The notes under the pieces were generated by a model. The model made no database searches, had not been told where the DNA came from, and worked only from the letters and a program-made list of their open reading frames with translations. Source: Rhynchonema sp. JSB1_4 (lineage: Eukaryota > Nematoda > Chromadorea > Monhysterida > Xyalidae). Taken from it: DNA of 64,000 nucleotides. Location: positions 1 to 64,000 of the forward strand of contig JASAMV010001101.1 of the NCBI GenBank assembly GCA_030248065.1, given 5' to 3'. The translations under genes and the position numbers were made by a program. Numbering within the stretch: position 1 is the stretch's first letter; every line of letters starts with the position of its first letter. Of this stretch, positions 35,901 to 46,792 are shown piece by piece.

Positions 35901-38900
35901 TTACACGTTGTGGAATACATCGTGGTGCATGAGGATTTTCTTTTTCTTTGCGTTTCGCTAGTACGCCCCCTCCGAAATTGGGCTCGTGTTGGCGTGGTTT
36001 GCCTTTACGTTTTATCTTGTTCCTCATTCTTTTCAAACAAATTCCCATTTTTGCAGAGCGCACACATCGGGCGTGATCAGTGCGTTGATCCTGCCGCCAC
36101 GCGTGCTGCGTCGAATGGCACGCACAGCGGGAATGAATGAGAAAGTGGAAATAGTCGGATTCCATCCCACTGCCAAAAACAACCAACAGGTGCGTCGCAT
36201 TTTGTTCACCTACATGGTAGTCTTCAATTATTTGTTTTATTTTTTTTGTTTTATTTTGTTTGTTTTATTTTATCTTTATTTCAGCAACAATCTCGTTAGA
36301 TTAATTAGGTGTCCATAAAATATTTTTAGGTGTGGCCTCTGCCATGCGCTCGTCCGTTACTGCACACAATCTGGAACTACCAGACGCAATTGCGTGCCAC
36401 AAGTCTGCACGCAGTGGCCTACTCGTTGCGGTTGTTGTGGGCAAACCTGAATTGGGAAGACGCACTCGACGACCCGCCAAAGGTTGGGTTTGGTTGTTGC
36501 CCATTGTGATTTTTAGTGGCAATCTTTGTATTACAGATGAAACACCCCGGCCTGCCGTTCTGCGTGATTCACAATTCCGAGAACGACCAACAGCGAACGG
36601 TGGGGTTCAAAGTTATTTGTTTTTGTGGTATTCAGTACCTTTTACTCATTTATTTTTTTACAGGTAATGGGCCACCTGGAGTTGGGTCCGCACGGTCTGG
36701 TGACGAAATTCACGGTTCGCATTGACGAGGTGCCGATTGACGCAGTGATGGAATTGGAAAAGGGACAGAATAAATCGAGGAAACGGAAAAAGAAGGGAGA
36801 ACCAAGCATCAAACGTTTGTTGCATTGTCTGCTGCCACCACTAAACGTGGCCAATATTTCGCAATTTTTATGCCACGACTTTTTCAGAACGCGAGCACGA
36901 TATGATTCCGTTTGATGAACTGTACCAGAACTTTACTCGACGCTACGAACAAGTGACCGATCTGGACTTGAATGTTGGCGTTGTTCTCGTTTGAATTTGC
37001 TTTTGGTCTGATCCAAAACTAAACTGAAAATTTGTGAATTGTGATTGCAGCTGTGGGAGGTGATTATGTTCTGGAAACGTTGGAACAAGAAGGAGGTCGA
37101 ACGACAACAACAGGAGAAGATCCAGGCACAACAACAGATGCGCATGCAACAGGTGCCCGACACGACCAGGCCGGGGGCGATATTGGCATTCAGACCACCA
37201 GGTTGGGGACTACATCATTCGCGTGTTCGTGTTGAAAACCTATCGTTTATTGAAACGTTCGGCACACAATAAATTTTCCACAGGTGTGGTGCCGTTCGGT
37301 CAGGCACGTGGCAACATTACGGTACCGGTGCCGAAAAGTCGACTGCGTGCCGGAGCAGGCGGTGTTATGCCGACTTTCCAGAAAGGTGCGCAGTTTTTGT
37401 GTTCATGCAGAGTCTCGCAACAGAATTTTCACAGTTTTGTTCGGGTGAAAGAATGTAAAAAAATTGTTTTTGTTCACTGCTTCCGCTGGCCTCATGCTAC
37501 CCGCGAAATATCTTCTTTTTCGTGGTAAATTTTTGCCTGTGCTAGTGCAGTGTGATAGTGGGAAGCTTTTTTTGCAACACCCTGTGCTGAATTGTCACTT
37601 GCGCCATGCCATCCGCCTTTCCATTTCAGGCACGGTCGTGATCTCATCGCGTGGCGGTGTCGGCGGTCAGGTGGTTGCCCCCGGTCGTGCCCTGTACCGT
37701 CAGGTGCCACGTGCGCCTGCCACGGATAATCGCAATCCATCAGCCCCGTCACCCATCGTTGGACGACAACGAGTGGTAAAACTGCCGGGAGGACAGGTTG
37801 GTGATCACGTTCATTTGAGTGTGCTGTGTTTTTCTGAATATTTGTTGCGACATTTCACTGTTGTGTTTGCAGACAATGATGTTGCCGCCACGTCGTGTGG
37901 CCGGCGGTGCCCTGACGCCTGTGCGCGTCAGTAGTGGCTCACGACTGGTGCCGCAACAACCACAAAGTGGCATGGTCAGGTGTGTAGATAAGTTTGGATT
38001 CGGTGTGCATACTGTGATTCTTTGTAGCACTTTTGGCTCGATGGGGTAAAGCCTTTTGCATGCTGGAAGAGGTTTGGCTAATATTTTGGTTTCCAATCTG
38101 CCGTTAATCACATAAGTTTCATTCAACAATAAACTATATCTTTATGGGACCGAAAATTGCGGTCCCGATGATGCCACTATAAGGACTGTGCCTTGATATG
38201 GTATCGACTTGTCGTCCTAAGTTGCACCTAAAAGAGTTAACATTTGCCTAAATTGCGATGGATATACGTCCACTATTTGTGTGTGCAGAGTGGTAACGGC
38301 GCGCACAATGACCGGCGGTACCCGCCAAATGACCGTGCCCATCGGTGCATCACCGCGTGTCGCACAACAACGCGCACAATCGAAACTGCCCAGGGTGGGC
38401 GCACTCAGGATCAATGGCAACGAGCTCATCAAAGTCATGGTTGGTGGTCCTGGGGATTTGTTTGGTTGTAAATTTTTCTTCACTGTAATTTTCGGATCTT
38501 GTTTGAACTTTACGTCAGTCAGCCCATAGTACTAAGTTTAAAAATGGAACTCCGGCACCTTGATCCAAGCACTCTGCGCTGTTTTGACCCAAATTCAGAT
38601 GTCGGATTGTCCCTTTGGCACCTGACAGTGACCGTTTTGAGTGTCTGTGGCGCTCAGTTCTGTTTGAAACGAAAACACTAATTTCAATGGTCATTGTTCC
38701 AGATCGTGCCGGTTCACGCCATCGGTGATAGTGGTGAGTTGATCTTGCCGTGCCAACCGCCGAGTCAAACCCCGTATCCGATGTGGTTACAAATGCCTGA
38801 TGGTGGACTGAAACCGTGGAATGAGACAATTACCGATCCGGTCGTAGTCGATGAGACGATCATGGAGGAATATCAGGTTTTTCAGGCTTTATGGCAGGTG

Positions 38901-41900
38901 TCAAGTAGGTTGTCGGATTGGACACGACACGTGACATTTTGTGTTAATAATTTCTTGAAATTTACTGATGCCACTCATTAAACACGAAAACCATATGACG
39001 AACTTGGGATCGATCCGATCACCAAGTTTTACACAGGCACTGATGTTTGAATGCAATTCACCAGAATAATCATGATTTTCATTGACAGAACCCGTTGATC
39101 ACAAGCCAACAAACGCAAGGCGCCGTGACCGCACGCGTTATCGGTCATCAACCGATCACATCGCAGCAGTCGGATATGGCACGGCGACATGCATTGAGGA
39201 TGAGACTGCAACAATCGGCTAGGCAGAGCAATTTGGATGGTGAGTGGGACTGGATGCGGTCGTTTATTAATGTATAGCTCCAATGAAAAAAGTTTCACAG
39301 CTTAAATTTTGCACTTTTTTTCTCTTACGCACGAGACTATCTGGCGATGTAGCACGCAGTGGCGATGAACTGATGCACACCGTCGGTAAAAACAAGTCAA
39401 GGACTGGCAATCAGTGGCACTTCGCACAAATCACGTGATCCATTGAATTATGACACTTTATTTATTTGTGTAAATTGCTGTGCAGGCGACGTAGACGATG
39501 ACGAAGAAGAAGTGGACGTCGACGGTGAAACATCATCCAATCATGCAATCACGCCCCAACACAGTGTGTTCATGAGTCCGATGTCGGCCGGCGCTGTGAT
39601 GAGTCCGAGCAAGGACCCGATGTTGGGGGCTGAAGGTGTGCCATCTTATACTCTGATTCATTTGTGATCGACTGTGCTTGTACGAATTTTGATGTGCCAG
39701 ATTCGTCCGGTCAATTCGACGACAACAGTGACCTGAATCTGCTCGCGTCGACGGCTCTGTCATCGGCCTCTCCCGCTCCGCAACAACTCAGAATCGTGCC
39801 CCGATGTGTGTTTTTGAGTGTGATTGCGGCCATATGATGCTTTCGGACCTCTGTACGATCTAATTTCTCGGTCGTGTTTGCAGCACCGTTCAATCGCCTG
39901 ACGCCCTACAGTCCACGAGGCGGTCAACTGCCGATGCGACAGGTACGTGGTGCGACGATCACTAATCGGCTGGGATCACCACTCGTGGCTGGTGTTCGAT
40001 CGAGGGAACAAGCGGAAAGGGTGCTCACACAGCAAATACATGATGCGCGCACGAGGATGTCGACTGGTAAGGAATGGGGAATTTTCCCTTTTCCTACTTT
40101 ATTCGACGTATTAGATTTAGAAGTCCAGCTGTCAGGTGACTAAAATATGGGCGATTTTCTGTTTGTGTGCAAAAAATTGCACAGAGAACTGGATGCCCCA
40201 CAATACACACTTGCACCCCCATTACTTGTTTTTCAGATTTTGATGACGAAGATTTCGATATATCCGGACAGTACACACCGTCGCCCTCTGTGAGACCGTA
40301 CAGGTGCTTTTTTGTTTGTTTCATGGACCTTGGACATCGGAGCTTTGTATTTTTTGATATACTCCGCCATGTAAATCACAAAATTTCATTCCTACCTTTC
40401 TGACCACACAGTGGCAGTGGCACGTATCGCACGATGCAGCCATCGATGGGCCGACTCCCATTCGAACCATTGATCCCCGGTCGAAAACTCGACCCAGACC
40501 AGGAACGCATGCGCGCTTGTCGACTTGTGAGTGAGATCTGGAGCGATATTGTTATTGTCAGAAACAAATAATGACTTTTTGCTGTTTTTAGGTGTTGGAA
40601 AATATCGTACAAAAGGTTGTGCGACGTGATGAACGCGAGAAGCAGCGGGAATTCAAAGAGAGGGAGCGTGAGGAGAAACGGATTCGTAAAGTTGAAGCCG
40701 ATCGAGTTTATCGGTAAGACATGGGCATTACTGTAAATTTTGTCTTTTTTATTAACTGAAGCAACAAACAAAACGTTTCAAATCAACGCTGTCAGAGCGC
40801 GTCGTGCATTCCGAATGCGAATTGATCGTGAGATCGACGATCATGTGGTGCAGATGCGACGGGAGATTACGAAACGACGAAAAATGGTGGAGCGATACTG
40901 TGAACGACAGTGCGGGGTTTGTGCAGTTTGATGGTGGCGAAAGTGCTTTTCATTGATGAAGATGTTCATTTTAAATTGTTATAGTTTATTTTAATTTTAC
41001 TGTAATGATGACCGTAACCTCAGATCACGCTGGAACAAGCGAAAGCAATCGAAAAGGGCGTGCCGCTGAAAGAGATCGAGGAAATGCAAACACCCCAGCA
41101 GTCCGTCCGACGTACGTACAATGCTTCATGATTCATTTTTTATTTATTTTGACTCCTTTTCCTTTCCTACTCATACTGTCGAAATAGATGGACCTCAGTC
41201 GCAATGCAAACCAATATATTCACATTATCTTGATTCTGCAGACGGCGGCAGTCGTATGGATCATTCGTTTACGCCTGTCGGTCAAATGGATCGTGTGCCG
41301 AATGTGCGTGTGGTCGAGAGCATGGACGAGGCACGTGGATCGTGATTTTCAATGAATCATTTGCAAATTCCCTTTATTTGCTCATTTTATGTGCAATAGC
41401 AACAGCCAGTACTTAAACTTTCAACTCATCCATTCTGCAGGTTGCACAAGCGTCAGCCGATCTGGAGCGTTCTTTCCAAGGCCCGCGACCGATCGATGAA
41501 CCGTTCTCGTACAAACGTATGATGTCCGGTGGCAGCAGCACAGCCGGCAGTGATGTGATGAAGGAACGTAACAAACACGTCGGCTACATGATCGGCAAGA
41601 GTGGCAGGAAACGCGGGCGACCGCGCAAACATAGCATAGGTACTTGTGGGTATAGTCCAACCACGAACTCATGAGACGACTTATTTTGAAGTTGACTTGA
41701 ACGGATCCAATAATGTTCTAGTTCCACGTATTTGTGTGTTGAACGACGTTGCTGTTTGCGTAAGCACGCAACAAATTGAGGTCAGCCAGCTGGAACTTGT
41801 CATCATGTCTCTCAGCCCAATCTCTTTCTTTTGTTTGCGAAAACCCGTGTAGCCGGCGCATTTTTGAATCTGGCCAAGCAACCTTTAAAAAGAGCGTCTC

Positions 41901-44900
41901 ATGAGCACGTGGCTGGAGTATACTTGCTTGTTTGTTGCTTGTTATCTTCACTTCACAGTTCACACGCTTTTTGTTTGTAAGACAACGGTGACCGGTACGG
42001 TTAGGGTATCCTGTCTTGGTCATATCCATGTGAATTCCACATCAGGCGATTTCGATGTCGTTTTTGAAAATAAAAATCTTTTTCCTTATCAAACAGTAAT
42101 TCTCGAAATATCCGTGATAAGAAAAGTCACTCTGTGATCGAGGTCAGAAAGCCGATCCCGACCGATAATTAATTTTTATCAACCTTGTGTGTATTATTTT
42201 CTCCAACAGACATATCACCGGATTCATCGATCGCCGAGCCATCGCCAAAGAAGCAGAAACCGCCCAGTCCAGTCAAGCCACTGAAACCGCAGCCACAGCC
42301 CCAAGTGGCTGCACCACCGAAACCCAAGCACGATCAACTCTCTGCGCCAACCAAGCAGACTGCGAAGACCGAGGATGAACGAATACGCGATCTGTTGGAC
42401 CCGAACGCTCGACATTGTGTCTGTCGCACCAAATACGATCGCACAAAGTTGGTCTTTAGTTTTCACATCTTTTTTATTTTGGATGCATAATGATTCCAAT
42501 ATTGTCGTGTCCATTTGTAGATTCTATCTGGCGTGCAACCTATGTGAACGTTGGTTCCATGGCGTTTGTGTGGGCGTCACGCAGAAACAGGTTCGTTGGA
42601 ACATGTGCAGGATTTCTTGCCTCTTGTTTTTCAGAAAGATTGTTCCTGGATAAAAGTGGAAGAAGTTTAGTGTTCAATTTACGTGATGTGAGTTTGCAGG
42701 CAGCCAAGATCGACGAGTGGCATTGCGATGATTGCAAGAAAGACAAGGACAAGACCGACAAGGAACTGTATTGTGTGTGTCGCACCAAATACGATGACAA
42801 ACAGTGCGTTGCTTCGGACTTTCATTTCAGTCATAGTTGTTTTCTTTGAACCATATGTCAAGTTCATTCACTTACTCCTGTTCCAGCTCGACGTTTTGAT
42901 ATGCATGATTATTTCAGATTCTACATTGGCTGCGACGGCTGTGAAGGCTGGTTCCATCCGCGTTGCGTCGGCTGCACTCAAGAGTGCGTTTGTTACTGGT
43001 CTTTTCACCAAAACTCTGTTATTTTTTAGGGATCGGCGTCGGTCATGTAGACCGACACCGACACCGACACCGACACTTTTTTGGAAAGTACCGACACCGG
43101 CGAAAAAGCACGCCGACACCGACACCGACAGTGAAAAAATGACCGACACCGACAGTAAAACCGAGTTTGCCTTTTTTAGCCCTAAAAACTTATTTTTAGA
43201 CCTAAAATGCCTTTTTGGACAAAAACCGGTGTGTTGGTGTACTTCTCACCTGAAAAAAGAGGGATCAAATACCAAAACAAAAAACAATTATGAACTTTGT
43301 ATGATAGGATAGGTCTGTCTCTTTGAGGCAAAGGCATCGGCCACTATAAAAAGCGTCGCCGAAACCCCTCATTTTGTTAGCTAAACCTATTTCGAACCAT
43401 TTTTGCATATTTGCAGGCCTAAAATGGCGTCAAAAGAGACCGATTTTGATATTCAGATTTTTTGATATTCAGATGATATTTGAGAGTTGTGTTGCACTGC
43501 TGCAGAATTGAAACTGAACCGTGTATGAGGAATTGGTCGTTCAAAACCAGCGCTTGGCGCTTTTTTATATGTTGTGGACAACTAAAGAACATAATCAGTA
43601 CGAAATATATTTTTTTCTAATAGTAGTTGGCTGCCGAAAAATTGGGGACCGACACTACCGACACCTGAAAAAACCGACACTTTTGTGGACCGACACCGAC
43701 ACCGACACCGACACCGACATTAGTAGTGTCGGTACCTACACCGACTTTTTTCCGACACCGACGCCGATCCCTATTATTTTTCTGATCCAATCCTATGCCA
43801 TTTCATCAAGTTACGAGCTTGTGATTGCAGGGAGGCCGAGCAAATGGACGAGTACCTGTGCCCGCACTGTCAGACATCGCAGGGTCTGCTGGCTGGTCGT
43901 CTGCTCACGCGTGCCGACTACCCGCGATTGTGGCGGTTGTTCGAATCGCTGTTGGAACATCGCACATCGTGGCCGTTCAGGGACCCCGTCGATCCATATA
44001 AACATCCCGATTATTACAAGATAATCAAGCAGCCAATGGGTGAGGCGTTTGGCTTGGTTTTGGGGGAAATTGCGTTTTAATGGAATGTGAAGCTAATTCA
44101 AGCATAACATGGAGTTATTGCGGGTTCTATTTTGACTGCCGGTTAGTGTTGTTCATGATTATTGCAGATCTTCGCACGATACAACGTCGTCTCGAATCCC
44201 TGGAATACGAACGTCTCTACCAGTTTGTGTCCGACGTTTGTCGCATATTCGACAATGCACGCGTGTTCAATCCGAAAGTGAGCATGGGAACTTGTGATCA
44301 ACCCGATCGTTATTTGTTTTCGGTCGCAAACGCAATCAACATTGTCTGTAAACCACAGGACACGCCCATCTACCAATGTGCGACGATACTCGAGAAACGT
44401 TTCCGCGAGAATCTACAGTCGGTGCGTGATGAGATCAATGCCGATATTGAGCGGGAAGACAATGCGGCTGGAGTGGTCGGCGCTGGTGCTGACAATCAGA
44501 ATGTCAATGACGGTGCGTGTTAATTTAGTGGCTTTGAGGTTTGGTGAGTTCTGATTGCCTGCGGCATCAATTAAATTTAAATCTAAGGAGACAGTTAAGA
44601 AACAACGGTTGGAATTCGAATTCAGAAATCAAAGCAGTAGGTAAAGTACACATCTGGAACACATTCGATCACCAGGTTTGAAAGCTCTAGACAGCCCCGC
44701 CCCGCCTGTTAACTTCAATGACAAATATTTCAAAGTTCCAGTCTCGACCGATTCGCATCGACGACGTGACAGTTCGTTGCGCTACGATGACATGGACGAG
44801 GAGCTGGCCCGGATGTTGGCCAGTGCCAGCAACACAGCCACGTTCGCTTCACCACAACAGACGAACGGTGCACAGGGCACCGATGCTCGTGCCGGCACTG

Positions 44901-45936
44901 TGGTTAGTCGGGCACGGTGGGGCATGAAAAAGCTTTTGTCCTTTGGTTAGCACTAATAAAACCAACTTGGCGGTGTTTTTGGGATCATATGGCCATCTGA
45001 TACGTTCGCAACTACGATGATGTGGTGCCCGTCTGTAAAAACAGGTCGGAACGGGCAACCGAAACACTCCACAATTCATTTTGTGTGGTTCACAAGAACC
45101 TTTCTTCAAGCAACGTTTCAAACCAATAAACCCTTGATTTATCAGGTTCACGAGGAAATCGCTCCATTGGACAATCTGATCCAAGTGATGATGGCCGACG
45201 CTGCAGCCAGTGGCACGTCCGACTCCGGCTCTGCGGCGAAATCCGGTGCAGGCCAAGTGCCGGTCTCGACCGGGAAACCGACCACGTCGGCGTCTGCGCC
45301 CGGCGTCAACGCCGTTGTCGTGCAACCGATGGGACATGAGGATGAAAGCATGATCGAAACGCAGGTGTGGTGGTGGAAAAGATGTCACTTCCGGGCTACG
45401 TGCATTACCGTTTTTGGCAATAAATAAACCCAAATGTATAATATAATAAACCCAATATTATAATCACACATGATCTTCAGGTTGTGGTCGTGGATGATGA
45501 TTTTCTGAATCAAGTGCAAGTAGTCGATGAGGGCACCGTGCCACGACAGGCCACAGCGACCGTGACCACCACAGAACTTGCGGATCACCGACAACAACAA
45601 CAGCCGGGCTCAAACCAGGAGGCGCCAGGCGCAGAGCAGGACCACGATATTGATGTGAATGTGGATGATGATGAGGATGACAATGTGCATGATCATGTGG
45701 AACAAAGTGATGATGATATTGACCCTGATGATCAAGGCGACGACCAGAGTGAACCTGATGATCAAGGCGAGGATGAGGGTGAGCCTGATAATCAAGGCGA
45801 AGATCATGGTGAGCATAATGAACAAGGCGAGGATGAGGGTGAGCCTTATGATCAAGGTGACATGGAGGAGGGAGAGGTGGAAGAGGAACGGCGAGAGAAA
45901 CAGGCTGAGGATGATGATGAAGAATTGGATGTCTAA
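26289..45936 (+). CDS. BPTF: BPTF/NURF301-type nucleosome-remodelling subunit
   Basis: The largest subunit of the NURF complex; it binds ISWI and reads H3K4me3 and acetylated histone tails. About 40 exons between the start and the stop at 45934-45936; early frame-checked ones are 26289-26450, 26659-26754, 26842-26962, 27489-27902, 28001-28066, 28158-28340. Order of parts: FLYWCH-like finger and poly-Glu; basic Ser/Lys/Arg-rich stretch (27489-27840); acidic stretch; DDT domain (28412-28924); first PHD (about 29230-29466); WHIM-like and BPTF-specific blocks such as WVKYTKTG...[14 protein letters not shown] (34730-35080) and [16 protein letters not shown] (about 36410); Gln-rich linkers; AT-hook (41606-41632); two tandem PHD fingers; bromodomain; acidic tail. 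This two-PHD order matches invertebrate NURF301. Introns carry at least eight transposons. The start is uncertain because the first exons could belong to a separate gene. Confidence 0.9.
26985..27396. mobile_element. MITE 22 bp after a BPTF splice donor, TSD GTTTCCAC
   Basis: Termini TATACTGGCGG / CCGCCAGTATA, with identical 8-bp flanks GTTTCCAC (26977-26984 and 27397-27404). The interior has AAAAACGTTTTTT-type palindromes. The element starts only 22 bp after the end of the poly-Glu exon, yet the exon phases still match. Confidence 0.88.
28412..28924 (+). other. DDT domain of BPTF
   Basis: The exons encode [16 protein letters not shown], then [20 protein letters not shown] and DFCAAV. These match the DDT helix bundle that in BPTF precedes the first PHD finger and mediates ISWI association. 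The first exon's donor is uncertain (about 28563); the following exons are 28624-28710 and 28772-28924. Confidence 0.9.
29220..29466 (+). other. first PHD finger of BPTF
   Basis: HCRECGYAG joins across an intron (29265-29350) to [20 protein letters not shown] and the closing WYCYVC. The C4HC3 ligands are all present. Confidence 0.9.
29708..30104. mobile_element. hAT-type MITE in a BPTF intron, TSD CTTGGATG
   Basis: Termini CAGCGGTGTCGTT / AACGACACCACTG, with identical 8-bp flanks CTTGGATG. The word AAATTTCCCATACC recurs in the same orientation at both ends. A central hairpin CTTGCGGCAGCAAG lies at 29920-29933 (midpoint 29906). Confidence 0.9.
32109..32928. mobile_element. hAT-type MITE, third nesting level, TSD CCTGGAAT
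   Basis: Termini CAGTGCTGTGGCTACTTTGG / CCAGCCACAGCACTG with identical 8-bp flanks CCTGGAAT. GGGGCGGGTAGGGTACC words recur in direct orientation. A degenerate hairpin (TATCAGCGCAAGA) lies near 32303. It is a sister copy of the element it is inserted in. Confidence 0.88.
32492..32882. mobile_element. hAT-type MITE, innermost nesting level, TSD GGTACCAT
   Basis: Termini CAGTGTAGTTCCTGG / CCAGGAACTACACTG with identical 8-bp flanks GGTACCAT. The word GGTACACTAACCGCCGC recurs in direct orientation near both ends around an AAAATGGGCATTTTTGGG-type core. Related to 6687-7072 and to the fragment starting near 63179. Confidence 0.9.
41651..41922. mobile_element. TATAGTCCAGCCACG-family MITE, copy 2, internally deleted
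   Basis: Same terminal inverted repeats as 19831-20185 (TATAGTCCAACCACGAACTC; right end complement TATACTCCAGCCACGTGCTC). It lacks about 85 bp of interior relative to copy 1. It starts 11 bp downstream of the BPTF donor that follows the AT-hook exon (ending 41639). Confidence 0.85.
42400..43860 (+). other. tandem second and third PHD fingers of BPTF
   Basis: [12 protein letters not shown] continues in [18 protein letters not shown] and ends WHCDDC; then [13 protein letters not shown] continues in [19 protein letters not shown] and ends YLCPHC. Both have complete C4HC3 ligands and the Tyr/Trp positions that form the H3K4me3 pocket in BPTF. Each finger is split by introns at the same place (after CRTKYD.xx), pointing to a duplication. 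The intron near the end of the second finger of the pair holds the element at 43027-43773. Confidence 0.9.
43027..43773. mobile_element. hAT-type element with CCGACA arrays, TSD TTATTTTT
   Basis: Termini TAGGGATCGGCGTCGG / CCGACGCCGATCCCTA with identical 8-bp flanks TTATTTTT. Arrays of ACCGAC hexamers lie inside both ends in the same orientation. No transposase is visible. A relative with the same TAGGGATCGG ends is at 57892-58319. Confidence 0.9.
43831..44420 (+). other. bromodomain of BPTF
   Basis: [20 protein letters not shown], then (after an intron) [33 protein letters not shown] and [15 protein letters not shown]. The acetyl-lysine-binding Asn is in VFNP. It follows the last PHD finger with normal BPTF spacing. 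Confidence 0.92.
45738..45857 (+). repeat. 30-bp coding minisatellite in the BPTF acidic tail
   Basis: Four tandem units of ten residues (consensus [10 protein letters not shown]) in frame, within an Asp/Glu-rich C-terminal tail that ends at 45936. Confidence 0.85.
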
Positions 45937-46792
45937 CTAACTACTACATGTATGACAACAACAATAGTAGATTTTGTTTCGGTGCAACTTTTGCGTACCT
46001 GGTGTGTATACGAGTTGATTGATGTCTTTGGCAAAACGGGGTATTGTTTTCTCTTTTTCTTGCTTCAACTTCAACACTGTTTCTGAAATGGTTCGCGTAT
46101 ATTTTTGTCTTTTCTCTCTTTATATTATTGCTGATTTTATTTATATCGTTTTGTTCCCTCGATATCTGCAGCACTGTGCGTGTTCTTTTTTGTAGTTCTG
46201 TTATGATTCTCTCTGAAGCCCACAAGCACTCTGTTACCGTTTTTCTTTCTGTTTGTTTGTCACGCACATGTAGTGTATCCATGTTATGGATTAAAAATCT
46301 GATTTGTCTGAGTACTTTTGTGATCCATCGTTGTGTGTGTGTTAAGCTCTGATATTGCATCTTTCTTTCCGATTTTCTCTTTATTCTATACAAAATGTGT
46401 ATTTTAGTGCTTCCAGTCTATTTAGGTAGTTTGATTATTATTTGATGATTTTTAATAGGCTTGCAAGTGGAAATGAATTTACTGGATAACCAATGAAACG
46501 GCACACAATTTCGCTGTTGTGTACTGCACTACTGTATTTGCGTTTATGTTGCAGTTTCTTTTTTGTTTGTGGTTTTATCTCCAGTTATGTTTTGTTGTTC
46601 CTTAAAGTGAACTCATGCGAATATGATACGTCCATGAACAATAAATAAAAATGTAAGAAAATTTGTTTTGGGTGTCAATTGTCTGTGGTCCAACAGCCAA
46701 AATCACAAATTCGATGTGGTTTATCGCCCTGCCTTCGTGGGTACCCTTTTCTCCTGTTTGTAAATCGACCATATTTTTAGTCGACAAACACA
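45937..46792. other. BPTF 3' region and ING3 upstream region
   Basis: T-rich on the plus strand with no recognised gene. AATAAATAAA near 46641 is a candidate poly(A) signal for BPTF. The ING3 start follows about 150 bp later. Confidence 0.5.
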
